From NCBI RefSeq assembly GCF_001645385.1, contig NZ_LVHI01000012.1:796169-860168 (forward strand): a stretch of 64,000 bases of DNA, given 5' to 3'. A program made the translations under genes and the position numbers. Within the stretch, counting starts at the first letter, position 1. Each line of letters opens with the position of its first letter. This document shows, one piece after another, positions 45,483 to 56,273 of this stretch. Below the pieces are notes generated by a model. The model saw only the letters and a program-made list of their open reading frames with translations. It was not told the DNA's origin and searched no databases. This DNA is from Rhodococcoides kyotonense. Its GTDB lineage: Bacteria > Actinomycetota > Actinomycetes > Mycobacteriales > Mycobacteriaceae.

Positions 45483-46216
45483 GCCACTCCTCGCGGGGTT
45501 GCGACGAGCTCGACGAGTCGCCCGAGCCAGTCGATGATCAAGGCCAGCAGTGCGACCAGAACGGCGCCGGAGATCAGGAGTTTCGGAAGGAACAGCGTAA
45601 CTCCGGTCGTGATGAGCGTGCCGAGGCTCGTGGCGCCGATGAACGTACTGAGCGTCGCGGTGCCGACGAGAATCACCAGTGCGGTGCGAACTCCGTTGAG
45701 GATCACCGGAACTGCGAGCGGCAGCTCGACCTGTGCGAGTGTCCGGACGCCGGAGAATCCGATGCCGCGGGCCGCTTCGATGGTTCGTTTGTCGACCTGG
45801 TCGATGCCGGTGATGGTGTTCTGGAGAATCGGCAGGATCGCGTAGACGACGAGACCGACCACGGCAGTGCGGAATCCGGTGCCGAGCCACATCGTCAGCA
45901 GCACGATCAAACCGACCGCGGGCGCGGCCTGGCCGACGTTCGCGAAGTTGACGACGAACGGCTTGAACGGCTTCGCCCTGTCCCGCGTCAGCAGGATGCC
46001 GAGCGGGATGGCGATCGCGATGACGATGACCGTGGCCGTCAGCGTCAGCTTGATGTGGTCGAAGATGGTGTTCTGCAAGTTCGTCCACCCGAGCGACGCC
46101 TCTTCCGTCGGCGTCAGCGTCGTCGTCGCGTACCAGGAGAAGTAGCCGACGCCGAGAATCACGATGAGCAACGGTTCGAACCACACGTCCATCGGTGTTC
46201 GCCGCAGCCGGTTCAT
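45479..46216 (-). CDS. Osmoprotectant ABC permease
   Basis: 245 residues from ATG 46216, overlapping both neighbours by 4 bp. About six hydrophobic segments. GIDQVDKRTIEAARGIGFSG is the EAA loop that contacts the ATPase, and NVGQAAPAVGLIVLLTMWLG is typical of OpuCB/OpuCD permeases. It forms the membrane channel with the second permease (47409-48053). The N-terminal extension with FSWYATTTLTPTEEASL is outside or at the surface. Confidence 0.88.
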   Translation of the reverse strand: MNRLRRTPMDVWFEPLLIVILGVGYFSWYATTTLTPTEEASLGWTNLQNTIFDHIKLTLTATVIVIAIAIPLGILLTRDRAKPFKPFVVNFANVGQAAPAVGLIVLLTMWLGTGFRTAVVGLVVYAILPILQNTITGIDQVDKRTIEAARGIGFSGVRTLAQVELPLAVPVILNGVRTALVILVGTATLSTFIGATSLGTLITTGVTLFLPKLLISGAVLVALLALIIDWLGRLVELVATPRGVA

Positions 46217-47412
46217 GCGGAAGGGCTCTCGCCGTGCGCGGTGTAGGAGACGTGGCCGTCGCCCTCGCGAGCATCGGACAGCTGACTGCGGATGACGGCC
46301 ATGACCGTGGCGATCGTGAGAGACCCGGTCACCGCACCGCGGCCGTCGGTGACGAGGACGCCGCCCTGACTGGCCGCCAACATGGTGTCGAGCGCGTCGT
46401 TCAGTGTCGACGACGGCGCCACCGTCGGGAGACGGTTGTCGACGTAATCCGAAATTCGGTCCTTCGTCGCCACCTCGTCGAGCGACGGCCACGACCGGGG
46501 GCGGCCGTCGGCGTCGACGACGACGATCCACGTGACACCTCCGGCTTTCGCACGGGCGATGACCTCGTGCGAGTCGTCGCCGACGCGTGCCGTCACGACC
46601 GGTTCGTGGTCGACGTCCTTGACCCTCGAGAGCGTGAGGTGCGCGAGCGTGGCGCCCGAGCCGATGAACTCCTCGACGAACGGAGTGGCGGGACGCGCGA
46701 GAATTTCCTCGGGCGACGCGTACTGCTCGATCTTGCCGCCTTCGGACAGGATGAGCACCTTGTCGCCCAGCTTGGTCGCTTCCTCGAAGTCGTGGGTGAC
46801 GATCACGATGGTCTTGGCGACCTCGTGCTGGATCGCGATGAGGCTGTCCTGCAATCGAACTCGCGTGATCGGGTCGACGGCGCTGAACGGCTCGTCCATG
46901 AGCAGAACCGGCGGGTCCGCGGCGAGAGCACGTGCGACGCCGACGCGTTGCTGCTGGCCGCCGGACATGTCCTTCGGCAGCCGGTCACGGAAGGTGTCCG
47001 CGTCGAGCCCGACGAGGTCGAGCAAATATTCCGTGCGTTCGGCGATCCGCTTCTTGTCCCACCCGAGAACTCGCGGTATCGCGCCGATGTTTTTGGACAC
47101 CGACCAGTGCGGAAACAACCCGCCGGCCTGGATGACGTAGCCGATCGACTGACGAAGCTTGTCGGGGTCCTCTCCCGTGACGTCGCGATCGCCGATGAAC
47201 AGCCGTCCCTCGGTCGGCTCGATCAGACGGTTGATCATCTTCAACGTCGTCGTCTTGCCGCAACCGGACGGTCCGACGAACGCGACGATGTGACCTGCCT
47301 CGATGTCGAGGTCGATCTTCTGCACGGCGGGCTTGGCCTGGCCGCGGTACTGCTTGACGACGCCGTCGAGCCGAATCGAGGCACCGGTGACGGTCCGTTC
47401 GGTGTCGGTCAT
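46213..47412 (-). CDS. proV: Osmoprotectant ABC ATPase with CBS domains
   Basis: 399 residues from ATG 47412. Walker A GPSGCGKTT, Q loop GYVIQAGGLFPHW, signature MSGGQQQRV, Walker B LLMDEPF and switch His in VTHDFEEA are all present. Residues from about 275 on form two CBS motifs (VVTARVGDD, RLPTVAPSSTLNDALDTML), which in OpuA sense ionic strength or nucleotides to gate transport. It energises uptake of betaine-type solutes, and the CBS pair suggests post-translational osmotic control. Confidence 0.9.
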   Translation of the reverse strand: MTDTERTVTGASIRLDGVVKQYRGQAKPAVQKIDLDIEAGHIVAFVGPSGCGKTTTLKMINRLIEPTEGRLFIGDRDVTGEDPDKLRQSIGYVIQAGGLFPHWSVSKNIGAIPRVLGWDKKRIAERTEYLLDLVGLDADTFRDRLPKDMSGGQQQRVGVARALAADPPVLLMDEPFSAVDPITRVRLQDSLIAIQHEVAKTIVIVTHDFEEATKLGDKVLILSEGGKIEQYASPEEILARPATPFVEEFIGSGATLAHLTLSRVKDVDHEPVVTARVGDDSHEVIARAKAGGVTWIVVVDADGRPRSWPSLDEVATKDRISDYVDNRLPTVAPSSTLNDALDTMLAASQGGVLVTDGRGAVTGSLTIATVMAVIRSQLSDAREGDGHVSYTAHGESPSA

Positions 47413-48053
47413 GACAATCCCTTCGAGATGGTGAGGCGCCCGAGGAGGACGAGCAGCGCGTCGAACACCAGGGCGATGACGACGATGAGAACCGTTCCGG
47501 TGAAAGCCATCTCGACGGAATTGGTTCCGCCGAGCCGGGACAGACCGTTGAAGATCAGCGAGCCGAGACCGGGGCCGAGGACGTACGCGACGATCGCGGC
47601 GACACCGACCACCATCTGCGTCGACACCCTGATTCCGGTGAGGATGACCGGCCACGCCATCGGCAGCGACACCGAGAAGAGGATGCGGACACGCGAGAGT
47701 CCGATTCCCTGGGCGGACTCGATCACCGTGTCGGGAACACCGCGGAGTCCGACGATCGCGTTGCCGATCACCGGCATGGCCGCGAAGAACGCCAGCATGA
47801 TGAACGACGGCACCACGCCGAGCCCGAACGGCACGATGAGCAGCGCCAGGAGGGCGAGGGACGGAATCGTCAACGCAACGCGGCTGCTGGTCAGGGTCAG
47901 CGAGGAGAACAACGGAAGCCGATGCACCGCAACGGCTGTCGCGATGGCGACGAGGGTACCGACGAGCACCGTCTGGAAAGCGAGCGATGCATGTTGGTAC
48001 GTCAGAAACGCGAGAAACTCGCCTCGCCCCTGAAGGTAATTCCAGAGGTTCAC
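47409..48053 (-). CDS. Osmoprotectant ABC permease, first gene of operon
   Basis: 214 residues from GTG 48053 with AAGGAG 4 nt upstream. Five to six hydrophobic segments. GVPDTVIESAQGIGLSR is the EAA loop, and LTIPSLALLALLIVPFGLG matches OpuC-type permeases. It leads a four-gene unit (permease, ATPase, permease, binding protein). Upstream is a 344-bp gap with a large palindrome shared with the furA side. Confidence 0.88.
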   Translation of the reverse strand: MNLWNYLQGRGEFLAFLTYQHASLAFQTVLVGTLVAIATAVAVHRLPLFSSLTLTSSRVALTIPSLALLALLIVPFGLGVVPSFIMLAFFAAMPVIGNAIVGLRGVPDTVIESAQGIGLSRVRILFSVSLPMAWPVILTGIRVSTQMVVGVAAIVAYVLGPGLGSLIFNGLSRLGGTNSVEMAFTGTVLIVVIALVFDALLVLLGRLTISKGLS

Positions 48054-48397
48054 GAAACTCCTTCGGGCAGCGGGCTTTCAAGAGGACACAGTGAAACCGT
48101 CGACACCCCCGTGTGTCGTCGGCGACGATACCGGCCGTTTCGCATTCACGCCCGATTTCAGGGAAATGGTCGACTGGTCGATCTCCACGCCCAGCCGAGC
48201 CGTGTGCTTGCGTACCAGCGGAAACGGGCGAGGCTGCGACGGCGCGCCCTCCCAGCGCCGAATTCGAATCAGCTCGAGCAAAACTCCACCCGTGCGCGCG
48301 AATGTATAGCCGCTATACATTCGCGCGCACGTCGCCTATTTGGATCAAATCCAGAAAACCCTCGCGCGATCCGCCGATCCCTCCTAGTGTTGGGGGC
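48054..48397. promoter_or_regulatory. 344-bp divergent region between osmoprotectant operon and furA
   Basis: No gene is supported. The main content is the 41-bp palindrome at 48291-48331. To its right, TGGAT-CAA-ATCCA (48341-48353) followed by GAAAA is an AT-rich segment in the position of the FurA autoregulatory site of mycobacteria. Promoters for both directions are expected here. Confidence 0.45.
48291..48331. promoter_or_regulatory. Perfect 41-bp palindrome, candidate operator
   Basis: Left arm CGTGCGCGCGAATGTATAG (48291-48309) and right arm CTATACATTCGCGCGCACG (48313-48331) are exact reverse complements of 19 nt around a 3-nt centre, CCG. The inner TGTATA/TATACA halves are AT-rich between GC-rich flanks. 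It lies 66 bp upstream of furA and about 240 bp from the osmoprotectant operon start. It would be a binding site for a dimeric regulator or a cruciform; a terminator is unlikely as no gene ends nearby. Confidence 0.6.
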
Positions 48398-48829
48398 ATG
48401 GCTTCGGCATCCGACACTGCGGCCCGGCTCCGCGCCGCGGGACTTCGCGTCACGCAGCCGCGCATCGCCGTCATGGATGCCGTCCGCGCCAACCCGCACG
48501 CCGACACCGAGACCATCGCGAGCGTCGTGCCGAACACCTCGCGTCAAGCCGTCTACGACGTGCTCGACGCGTTGTCGACGGCCGGTCTGCTGCGTCGGAT
48601 CCAGCCTGCAGGACACCGTGCACGGTACGAGTCGCGCATCGGCGACAATCATCACCACATCGTGTGTCGCACTTGCGGTCTCATCGCCGACGCGGAGTGC
48701 GCGACGGGCGAGACCCCGTGTCTGACGGCGTCGGACGACCACGGTTTCGCGCTCGACGAAGCCGAGGTCATCTTCTGGGGAACGTGCCCGAAGTGCGCCG
48801 CACCCACCGAAACTCGATCACACCCGTGA
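48398..48829 (+). CDS. furA: Fur-family peroxide/iron regulator FurA
   Basis: 143 residues from ATG 48398. The winged-helix part contains LRVTQPRIAVMDAV and NTSRQAVYDVLDALSTAGLLRRI. Metal ligands include GDNHHHIVCRTCG and the second pair CPKC, giving two CxxC motifs. In mycobacteria the homologue represses katG and itself and is released by oxidation. katG follows by 39 bp, so the same arrangement is present here. Confidence 0.9.
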   Translation: MASASDTAARLRAAGLRVTQPRIAVMDAVRANPHADTETIASVVPNTSRQAVYDVLDALSTAGLLRRIQPAGHRARYESRIGDNHHHIVCRTCGLIADAECATGETPCLTASDDHGFALDEAEVIFWGTCPKCAAPTETRSHP

Positions 48830-51094
<2,265 letters not shown>

Positions 51095-51121
51095 CCGAGT
51101 CTCGACCAGGATTGACCCAGA

Positions 51122-51174
51122 AGCCCCCGGGGTATGACGCAGCGGATCATGTCCGCGTCGACCCGGGGGCTTTT
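51122..51174 (+). terminator. Rho-independent terminator after katG
   Basis: AGCCCCCGGG (51122-51131) pairs with CCCGGGGGCT (51162-51171), followed by TTTTGTTTTG. The 30-nt loop contains a second small hairpin (GCGGA/TCCGC). It lies 27 bp past the katG stop. Confidence 0.75.
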
Positions 51175-51177
51175 GTT

Positions 51178-51462
51178 TTGACGACCAGCGCCACGCCACC
51201 TCTCGCGACTCAGCAGGAGTCGACCGCTCCTGCGGTCGTAGAGCAGCCGATTCTGCTGGACCTCGCGTCCGTGCGGCTGCTTCTCGACGCGCTCGGAGCG
51301 ATCGCGTTGTTCGTCACGGCGACGGTGGCGCTGTCCATCCACGAAGCGGTCGCCGTGACTGCTGCCGTCGGAATTCTCGTGCTCGGCGCCCGCGGATTCA
51401 GGCGGCTCGCCCGACGGTCGTTACCTTCCCGTGATGTTCGTGATCAATCCGTGACCTTCTGA
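51178..51462 (+). CDS. Small membrane protein, uncertain start
   Basis: 94 residues if translation begins at TTG 51178; GTG 51270 is the next option. Two hydrophobic segments (LLDALGAIALFVTATVALSI and AVAVTAAVGILVLGARGF) with a basic C-terminus. No family recognised. The proposed start lies in the T tract of the katG terminator, so expression needs either readthrough or a start further downstream. Codon use (third-position GC) is like the neighbours. Confidence 0.45.
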   Translation: MTTSATPPLATQQESTAPAVVEQPILLDLASVRLLLDALGAIALFVTATVALSIHEAVAVTAAVGILVLGARGFRRLARRSLPSRDVRDQSVTF

Positions 51463-51569
51463 CAACCCTTCCCGCAACCTGAGGCTGAGAAGGTATTCAC
51501 AGACGTAGAAGCACTGAAGAAGCCGGTGCGCCCCGATATTCCATTTGTGAAGACTAAGGGGAATGCAAC

Positions 51570-51938
51570 ATGACCGTTACAGAACCCGTGGCCGACTTCA
51601 TTGCGCACATCGCAGACCAGGAACCGCCGGCTCACACAACTCGCTACTCGCTCGACTCGGAGTCCTACTCCGCCGACTACGCGGTCCTCCGCGCCTCCGG
51701 TGAGCTCGACATGTCCGCTCGTGTCGAGTTCGTCGAGACCCTCGATCGGATGGCAAACGAGCACGCGCACGTTCGCGTCGATCTGTCCGAGGTGTCGTTC
51801 ATGTACTCCGGCGTAGCCAACGCGATCATCGACAACGCCCGCATCAACGATGGCACGGTGAGCGTGTTCGCGCCGACTCGCCCGGTGCGCATGATCCTCG
51901 ACGTCCTCGGCGGCGGAGACTTGGTAGTCGACGAATAG
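51570..51938 (+). CDS. STAS-domain protein
   Basis: 122 residues from ATG 51570. RASGELDMSARVEFVETLDRM and VRVDLSEVSFMYSGVANAII follow the STAS strand-helix pattern; the serine in MYSGVAN is in the place of the phosphorylated residue. The first 35 residues are unrelated. It may be an anti-sigma antagonist or an adaptor in a partner-switching network. It precedes the EAL/DICT gene on the same strand with a 157-bp gap holding an inverted repeat. Confidence 0.75.
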   Translation: MTVTEPVADFIAHIADQEPPAHTTRYSLDSESYSADYAVLRASGELDMSARVEFVETLDRMANEHAHVRVDLSEVSFMYSGVANAIIDNARINDGTVSVFAPTRPVRMILDVLGGGDLVVDE

Positions 51939-52028
51939 GAAAGACCAGTAGGATCGAGTCCGCGTCGAGCAGCCGGCGCTGACAATCGCCGCATACGCGC
52001 CGACGACCTGCTTGCAGATTCATGCCGG

Positions 52029-52090
52029 ATGAGCCTCCAATCGGTCGTCCGTCGCCCGCGTGCGACGACACTCCGACGCTGGAGGCTCAT
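52029..52090 (+). promoter_or_regulatory. Leader inverted repeat that overlaps the ribosome binding site
   Basis: ATGAGCCTCCA (52029-52039) is the exact reverse complement of TGGAGGCTCAT (52080-52090). The right arm contains GGAGG (52081-52085), the ribosome site of the gene starting at 52096. An inner hairpin CGTCGC/GCGACG (52050-52055, 52062-52067) would bring the arms together in the mRNA. In the folded state the start of translation would be blocked, suggesting a translational switch. Confidence 0.55.
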
Positions 52091-52095
52091 TCTGC

Positions 52096-53340
52096 ATGAC
52101 TTCTGCTTCTGAACACGCTGCTGTGCACACCAGTCCCGAATCGCCCACGTTGCTCGGGCTGGAGGTATCCATGCAGTTCGCGCCGGTGCGGCGGCTCGAC
52201 GATGCCGCGTTGGCTGCTGTCGAACTGCAGCTCAGCGGTCCGCGTGGGTCTGCTCTCGAATCTGCCGATGCCCTGCGCCGGGCAGCGCAGATGATGGACC
52301 AAAGGGCCGAGTACGACGACCGCAAGTTCGAGTTCTCCCGCAGCGAGGTCGCGGCGTCGATCGCCGGGACTCTCCCCCTACTCGTGACGGTCGACTCTCA
52401 GTCTCGGGTCGCGCTGGAGGCTCCCGCGTCGGACAGCCCCGAACGACTGATCGTGACCGTGAACGTCGCGGACATCATGAACAACCCCCACGAAGCCCTC
52501 GGGCGGGTGCAGACCGCCCGGTCGCACGGTCGTCTGATCGCTCTCGACGGCGTAGGCGCCGAACTGCACGCCGCGACGCTGCTGTCGCTCATCGAGCCGG
52601 ACATCGTCATCACGGCGCGAGAATTCATCACACGGACCATCGACTTCGAGATCGGATCCCTGGCGCACGCGTTGGCCGCCTACGTCGAGCGTACGAACGC
52701 GGTCGTCATCGCCGAGGGCATCGACAGCGAGGCCGCCCGTCTGTCGGCACAGACCATCGGGGCGACCTACGGCCTCGGCGCTCTCTATCCGCCACTCGCG
52801 AATCCGGACACGTTGCTGCGAGAGAACGTCGTCCCCATTCCGAACTCTCCGGTGTGGAGCACTCCGGCATCCGACGTGGGCACGCCGTACGGCATCGTCA
52901 GCACGCACGCGGAGTCGCGTCGCGGAACCAAGCGCCTCCTCGTGCAGATGAGCAAGACCCTCGAGTCCCAGGCCGTCGCGATGGGGTCGTCGATGCTGGT
53001 CCTCGGAACCTTTCAGCGGGCCAAGCACTTCACACCGACGACCGCGATGCGGTGGCGTCACATGTCCGAATCCATCGGTTTCGCCGGCGTCTACGGCGTG
53101 GGTCTGTCCCACATGCTCGACGGACGCATCCAACACGCACCCCTCGGCGAGGACGACGACCTCGTCAACGAGTGGGCCGTCGTCGTCCTCGGGCCGCACT
53201 ATTCCGCTCTGTTGTCCGCCAGGGACCGTCACGACAACGGACCCGACCTCGAGCGCACGTTCGACTTCGTGCAGACGTACGACCGGACGACGGTCGTGCA
53301 GGCAGCGCACACGATCATGCGGCGGTTCGTCACGGCGTAG
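52096..53340 (+). CDS. EAL-like / DICT sensory protein
   Basis: 414 residues from ATG 52096. Residues about 20-240 have the EAL barrel layout (MQFAPVRRLDDAALAAVELQL, then LIALDGVGAELHAATLLSLIEPDIVI and NAVVIAEGIDSEAARLSAQTIGATYGLGALYP). The metal-binding and catalytic residues of active c-di-GMP phosphodiesterases are only partly recognisable, so the domain may be a sensor. Residues about 265-400 match a DICT domain (KRLLVQMSKTLESQAV, FQRAKHFTPTTAMRWRHMS), a module often linked to light or redox signalling proteins. Confidence 0.75.
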   Translation: MTSASEHAAVHTSPESPTLLGLEVSMQFAPVRRLDDAALAAVELQLSGPRGSALESADALRRAAQMMDQRAEYDDRKFEFSRSEVAASIAGTLPLLVTVDSQSRVALEAPASDSPERLIVTVNVADIMNNPHEALGRVQTARSHGRLIALDGVGAELHAATLLSLIEPDIVITAREFITRTIDFEIGSLAHALAAYVERTNAVVIAEGIDSEAARLSAQTIGATYGLGALYPPLANPDTLLRENVVPIPNSPVWSTPASDVGTPYGIVSTHAESRRGTKRLLVQMSKTLESQAVAMGSSMLVLGTFQRAKHFTPTTAMRWRHMSESIGFAGVYGVGLSHMLDGRIQHAPLGEDDDLVNEWAVVVLGPHYSALLSARDRHDNGPDLERTFDFVQTYDRTTVVQAAHTIMRRFVTA

Positions 53341-53534
53341 ACGGCTGCACAGCTGGGCCCTCCGTTCCTTAGCCACCCGAAATTACCGACGAGTTCTCCG
53401 ACATCCGTCGGACATCGGTCGTAATATCTGGTCAACGTGGTTGAGGAGTAGCCCGTAGTCGAACGAACCGGACTGCGGTGTGCTGCGAATTTCCGCTCAG
53501 CATGCCGCCGTCTGACGAGGCACGGAGGGTATCG

Positions 53535-54041
53535 ATGACGCTACTCGACTCGGTGCATACTGCACCTGCGTCCATACGAATGTCGTTCTGCACACCGATC
53601 GTCTTGGACGCGAACGTGTTTGCGATGTCGGTGGACGAGCCGGCGGGTGGGCCCGTCGTCGTCCGCGTGTGCGGCGGATTCGATCCGGCGTCGACGCGCG
53701 AGTTCGAACACTGTATCGACGACGCACTCACCTCCGGCCGCTCGATCGTGATCGATCTGATGGACGTCGAACACATCACGCCGCGGGCTACATCTGCTCT
53801 GGCCCAGGCGTCGGTTCGGTTGAGCCACAGTCGATCCTGCATCACCGTCGCCTGTCGATTCTCGGTGCGGGGCACCATCGTCAGCCTCGCGGGCACCATC
53901 GACTGTCACGACACGTTGGCACAGGCCATCACGGCGGCTCTGCCGTCGGCGACCGAGTCCGTCGGTCATCGTCCACGTCCCACGACCACCGTGACGACGA
54001 AGAACGACGCCGTCGACGCATTGCACGGAACCTATTTCTAA
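53535..54041 (+). CDS. STAS-like protein
   Basis: 168 residues from ATG 53535, with GGAGGG 5 nt upstream. The STAS-like domain spans about residues 40-135 (VVVRVCGGFDPASTREFEHCI, IVIDLMDVEHITPRATSALAQA); the position of the phospho-serine holds TPRATSAL, so the site could be Thr or Ser. The C-terminal 35 residues are a disordered Thr-rich tail. Probable member of the local partner-switching group. It stands alone between the EAL/DICT and DUF6328 genes. Confidence 0.68.
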   Translation: MTLLDSVHTAPASIRMSFCTPIVLDANVFAMSVDEPAGGPVVVRVCGGFDPASTREFEHCIDDALTSGRSIVIDLMDVEHITPRATSALAQASVRLSHSRSCITVACRFSVRGTIVSLAGTIDCHDTLAQAITAALPSATESVGHRPRPTTTVTTKNDAVDALHGTYF

Positions 54042-54161
54042 GTCTTTCCGTGGGCGATCCCCCAGCCATAGGGTGTAACTCGGTCCTGAGCGGGTAATCC
54101 ATGCGTCCCTGGGCGCAGTAACTGCTCGGCGGAATTCTGCTGCCGACGCATTGGAGGAACA

Positions 54162-54737
54162 ATGTTCGGAATGTCCAGCACGCGGGAAGAAGATACCGGA
54201 CCTTCGGAATTCCACGGCGCCTACAACCGCGAGAATCGTGGCGAAACCCCAGTTCAGACCCTCGATCGCAACTGGATATCGCTGTTGCAAGAACTGCGCG
54301 TCGTACAGACCGGTGTGCAGTTGTTGACCGGCTTCCTGTTGATTCTTCCGTTCCAGGAAAGATTCCATCGACTTCCCGATTACGGCAAAACGGTGTTCAT
54401 GCTGACGGTGGTGTCGGCCGTCGCGGCCACCATTCTGTTGGTGGCGCCAGTGGCGATGCACCGATTGCTGTTTCGGCGACGTGCCGTCGCACAATTGGTC
54501 GCCGCAGCACACCGATCCGCGGTCGCCGGTCTCGTTTTCCTCGGACTCGCGATGACCGGCGTCGTCGTGCTCGTCTCCGAAGTCGTCATGGGAGGCGCGG
54601 CTGCGGCCGTCGGCGGGGGCGTCGCAGTCGTGGCCTTCGTGTCGATGTGGGTGGTCGTCCCGCTACGCATGCGCCCACGCGCGGGGACGCAGAATACCGA
54701 CGAGTCGTACGCGGACGCGTCGAAAATCAAGTCCTAG
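54162..54737 (+). CDS. DUF6328 family membrane protein
   Basis: 191 residues from ATG 54162. RNWISLLQELRVVQTGVQLLTGFLLILPFQERF is described here by its ends: the ELRVVQTGVQ and LTGFLL stretch (about residues 42-62) is the DUF6328 hallmark, followed by TM segments near 78-98, 120-140 and 147-167. Function is unknown; such proteins are common in actinobacteria near stress genes. The stop is next to the convergent stop of the following gene. Confidence 0.83.
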   Translation: MFGMSSTREEDTGPSEFHGAYNRENRGETPVQTLDRNWISLLQELRVVQTGVQLLTGFLLILPFQERFHRLPDYGKTVFMLTVVSAVAATILLVAPVAMHRLLFRRRAVAQLVAAAHRSAVAGLVFLGLAMTGVVVLVSEVVMGGAAAAVGGGVAVVAFVSMWVVVPLRMRPRAGTQNTDESYADASKIKS

Positions 54738-55052
54738 TCAGCTTTTCGCGGAATACAGCTGTGCGAGTTCTTCGAGAACCGCTTCCGCCCGATCCGCCCC
54801 GTCCTGATGCCCCGCCCGGCGGAGAACATCGCGATGCGCTGCAAGTTGCGCGCACAGCGCCGGAATCGCCTCGGCGGGAATGGCGTTGACCGGACGTTCC
54901 GTGCGGAAGACCTCTTCGACGGCCTCGATCAGATTTCTGTCAGGCATGACGCGGCGGCTTTCTGCGGGTGCGGTGAGTCGCGTTCGCTGAAAAGACGCCT
55001 CGAGCAGGGAATTCGGCGAACGGAGTGAGTCGATGTCGACTCCGACCGGCAC
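54738..55052 (-). CDS. Small helical protein, unknown function
   Basis: 104 residues from GTG 55052, or 69 residues from ATG 54947 (MPDRNLIEAVEEVFRTERPV). The C-terminal part is all helical (AIPALCAQLAAHRDVLRRAG, ADRAEAVLEELAQLY). No family recognised and no ribosome site stands out at either start. It may be a small regulator partner. Convergent with DUF6328, with no gap. Confidence 0.5.
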   Translation of the reverse strand: MPVGVDIDSLRSPNSLLEASFQRTRLTAPAESRRVMPDRNLIEAVEEVFRTERPVNAIPAEAIPALCAQLAAHRDVLRRAGHQDGADRAEAVLEELAQLYSAKS

Positions 55053-55299
55053 GTGCTCGACCAGGTTTTGTGGACCTTACCACGCGTCCGACACCTCGCG
55101 AGCGACGCGTCACTGCTTTTCGGGCGCCCTTTCGAAATCACGGGTAGTGTTGGTAGCACCGCCGCGTCTCGAGAGCAACGGCGGCCGACCACGTCACCTC
55201 GAGCCCGCGGGCAGACGTCGAAGTGTGTCGCGCTCGCGCACTGCGACACGATCCAATCCCGATCCGGCGCTTGATCGCCCGGTCGACCGGAGGTGCCTC

Positions 55300-55467
55300 A
55301 TGGCGTCCGAATTTTTGCCCAACGTGATCTGGACCGAATCACGGAAGCGTCAATGCTGGTGGGACAAAGTTGTTTTCGGAGAGCACCCCTCCACGTCGAA
55401 GAGCGTGACACCCCCGCCTACCCCGACCCACCGAGCTGAGTCCACGCGGAGAATGCGTTCTGCTTAG
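55300..55467 (+). CDS. Small ORF with a canonical ribosome binding site
   Basis: 55 residues from ATG 55300, preceded by CGGAGGTG 5 nt upstream, one of the best ribosome sites in the window. The peptide MASEFLPNVIWTESRKRQCW is basic and aromatic at the start and Pro/Thr/Arg-rich at the end. No family recognised. Only the ribosome site supports it; codon use is less GC-biased at third positions than in its neighbours, so it could be a leader or a chance frame. Confidence 0.35.
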   Translation: MASEFLPNVIWTESRKRQCWWDKVVFGEHPSTSKSVTPPPTPTHRAESTRRMRSA

Positions 55468-55547
55468 CGGACCGAAACCTACGCGCCGGAGCAGGGTTAG
55501 AAACAATCGGACAGGGGCAACCTCGGGTACCGACTACGGAGGTACCT

Positions 55548-56225
55548 GTGACCGCAGCCCGAGAACGTACTTATCCCACCATCAGCGTCGACGACGGCGT
55601 CTACGCACCTCAGGAGGATTCTTACCTCCTGTGTTCGGAAATTACATCGCTCGGGATTCTTCCCGGTGCCCGCGTCCTCGATCTGTGTACCGGTAGCGGT
55701 ATCGCCGCCATCGAGGCCGCGCGCAGTGGAGCACGCGAGGTGTTCGCATACGACATCTCCGAGCAGGCGGTGTCGTGCGCGTCGGCCAACGCCGTCGCCA
55801 ACGGCACGAACGTGAACGTTTGCCTCGGAACACTCACCGACGCGCAGCGCCACGGTCCGTTCGACGTCGTCGTGTCCAATCCCCCCTACGTTCCCTCCCC
55901 GAACGAGCCGGAAGGCATGGGTCTGCACCGGGCCTGGGACGCCGGCGATCGCGGCAGAACCGTCCTGGACCTGCTGTGCTCCAGCCTGTCCGATCTGCTC
56001 GTACCGGGCGGTGTGGCCGTGTTCGTCCAGTCCGAGTTCGCCGACGTCGACGAATCCGTGCGGCAGCTCCGTCTATCCGGTCTCGACGCCTCGGTGGTGA
56101 GACGACAGACCATCGAATTCGGGCCGGTCATGCACGAACGTGCGGCATGGTTGGAAGCCACACGTCAGCTCGACGTCGGTCGCCGGCACGAGGAACTGGC
56201 CGTCATCTTCAGCCGCAGGCCGTGA
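55548..56225 (+). CDS. HemK2/MTQ2-type SAM-dependent methyltransferase
   Basis: 225 residues from GTG 55548 with GGAGGT 5 nt upstream. VYAPQEDSYLL is the opening motif of the HemK/MTQ2 group, VLDLCTGSGIAAIEAA the SAM-binding loop, and VVSNPPYVP the NPPY site that methylates Gln or Lys amide side chains. Length is close to the short archaeal/eukaryotic MTQ2-like proteins; the N-terminal release-factor-binding domain of PrmC is missing. The substrate is unknown; lone copies in actinobacteria are often annotated as release factor or protein-lysine methylases. Confidence 0.82.
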   Translation: MTAARERTYPTISVDDGVYAPQEDSYLLCSEITSLGILPGARVLDLCTGSGIAAIEAARSGAREVFAYDISEQAVSCASANAVANGTNVNVCLGTLTDAQRHGPFDVVVSNPPYVPSPNEPEGMGLHRAWDAGDRGRTVLDLLCSSLSDLLVPGGVAVFVQSEFADVDESVRQLRLSGLDASVVRRQTIEFGPVMHERAAWLEATRQLDVGRRHEELAVIFSRRP

Positions 56226-56273
56226 TGCGAACCATCGCTGACTGACCCGAAACCTTCCGATCGAACTGGCTGG

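Noticed and set aside
45483-46274. N-terminal extension of the substrate-binding protein frame
   Set aside because: It overlaps the permease gene; the signal peptide and lipobox begin at 45482.
53524-53529. GGGTAT-like -10 before the STAS gene at 53535
   Set aside because: The GGAGGGTATCG stretch is better explained as the ribosome binding site.
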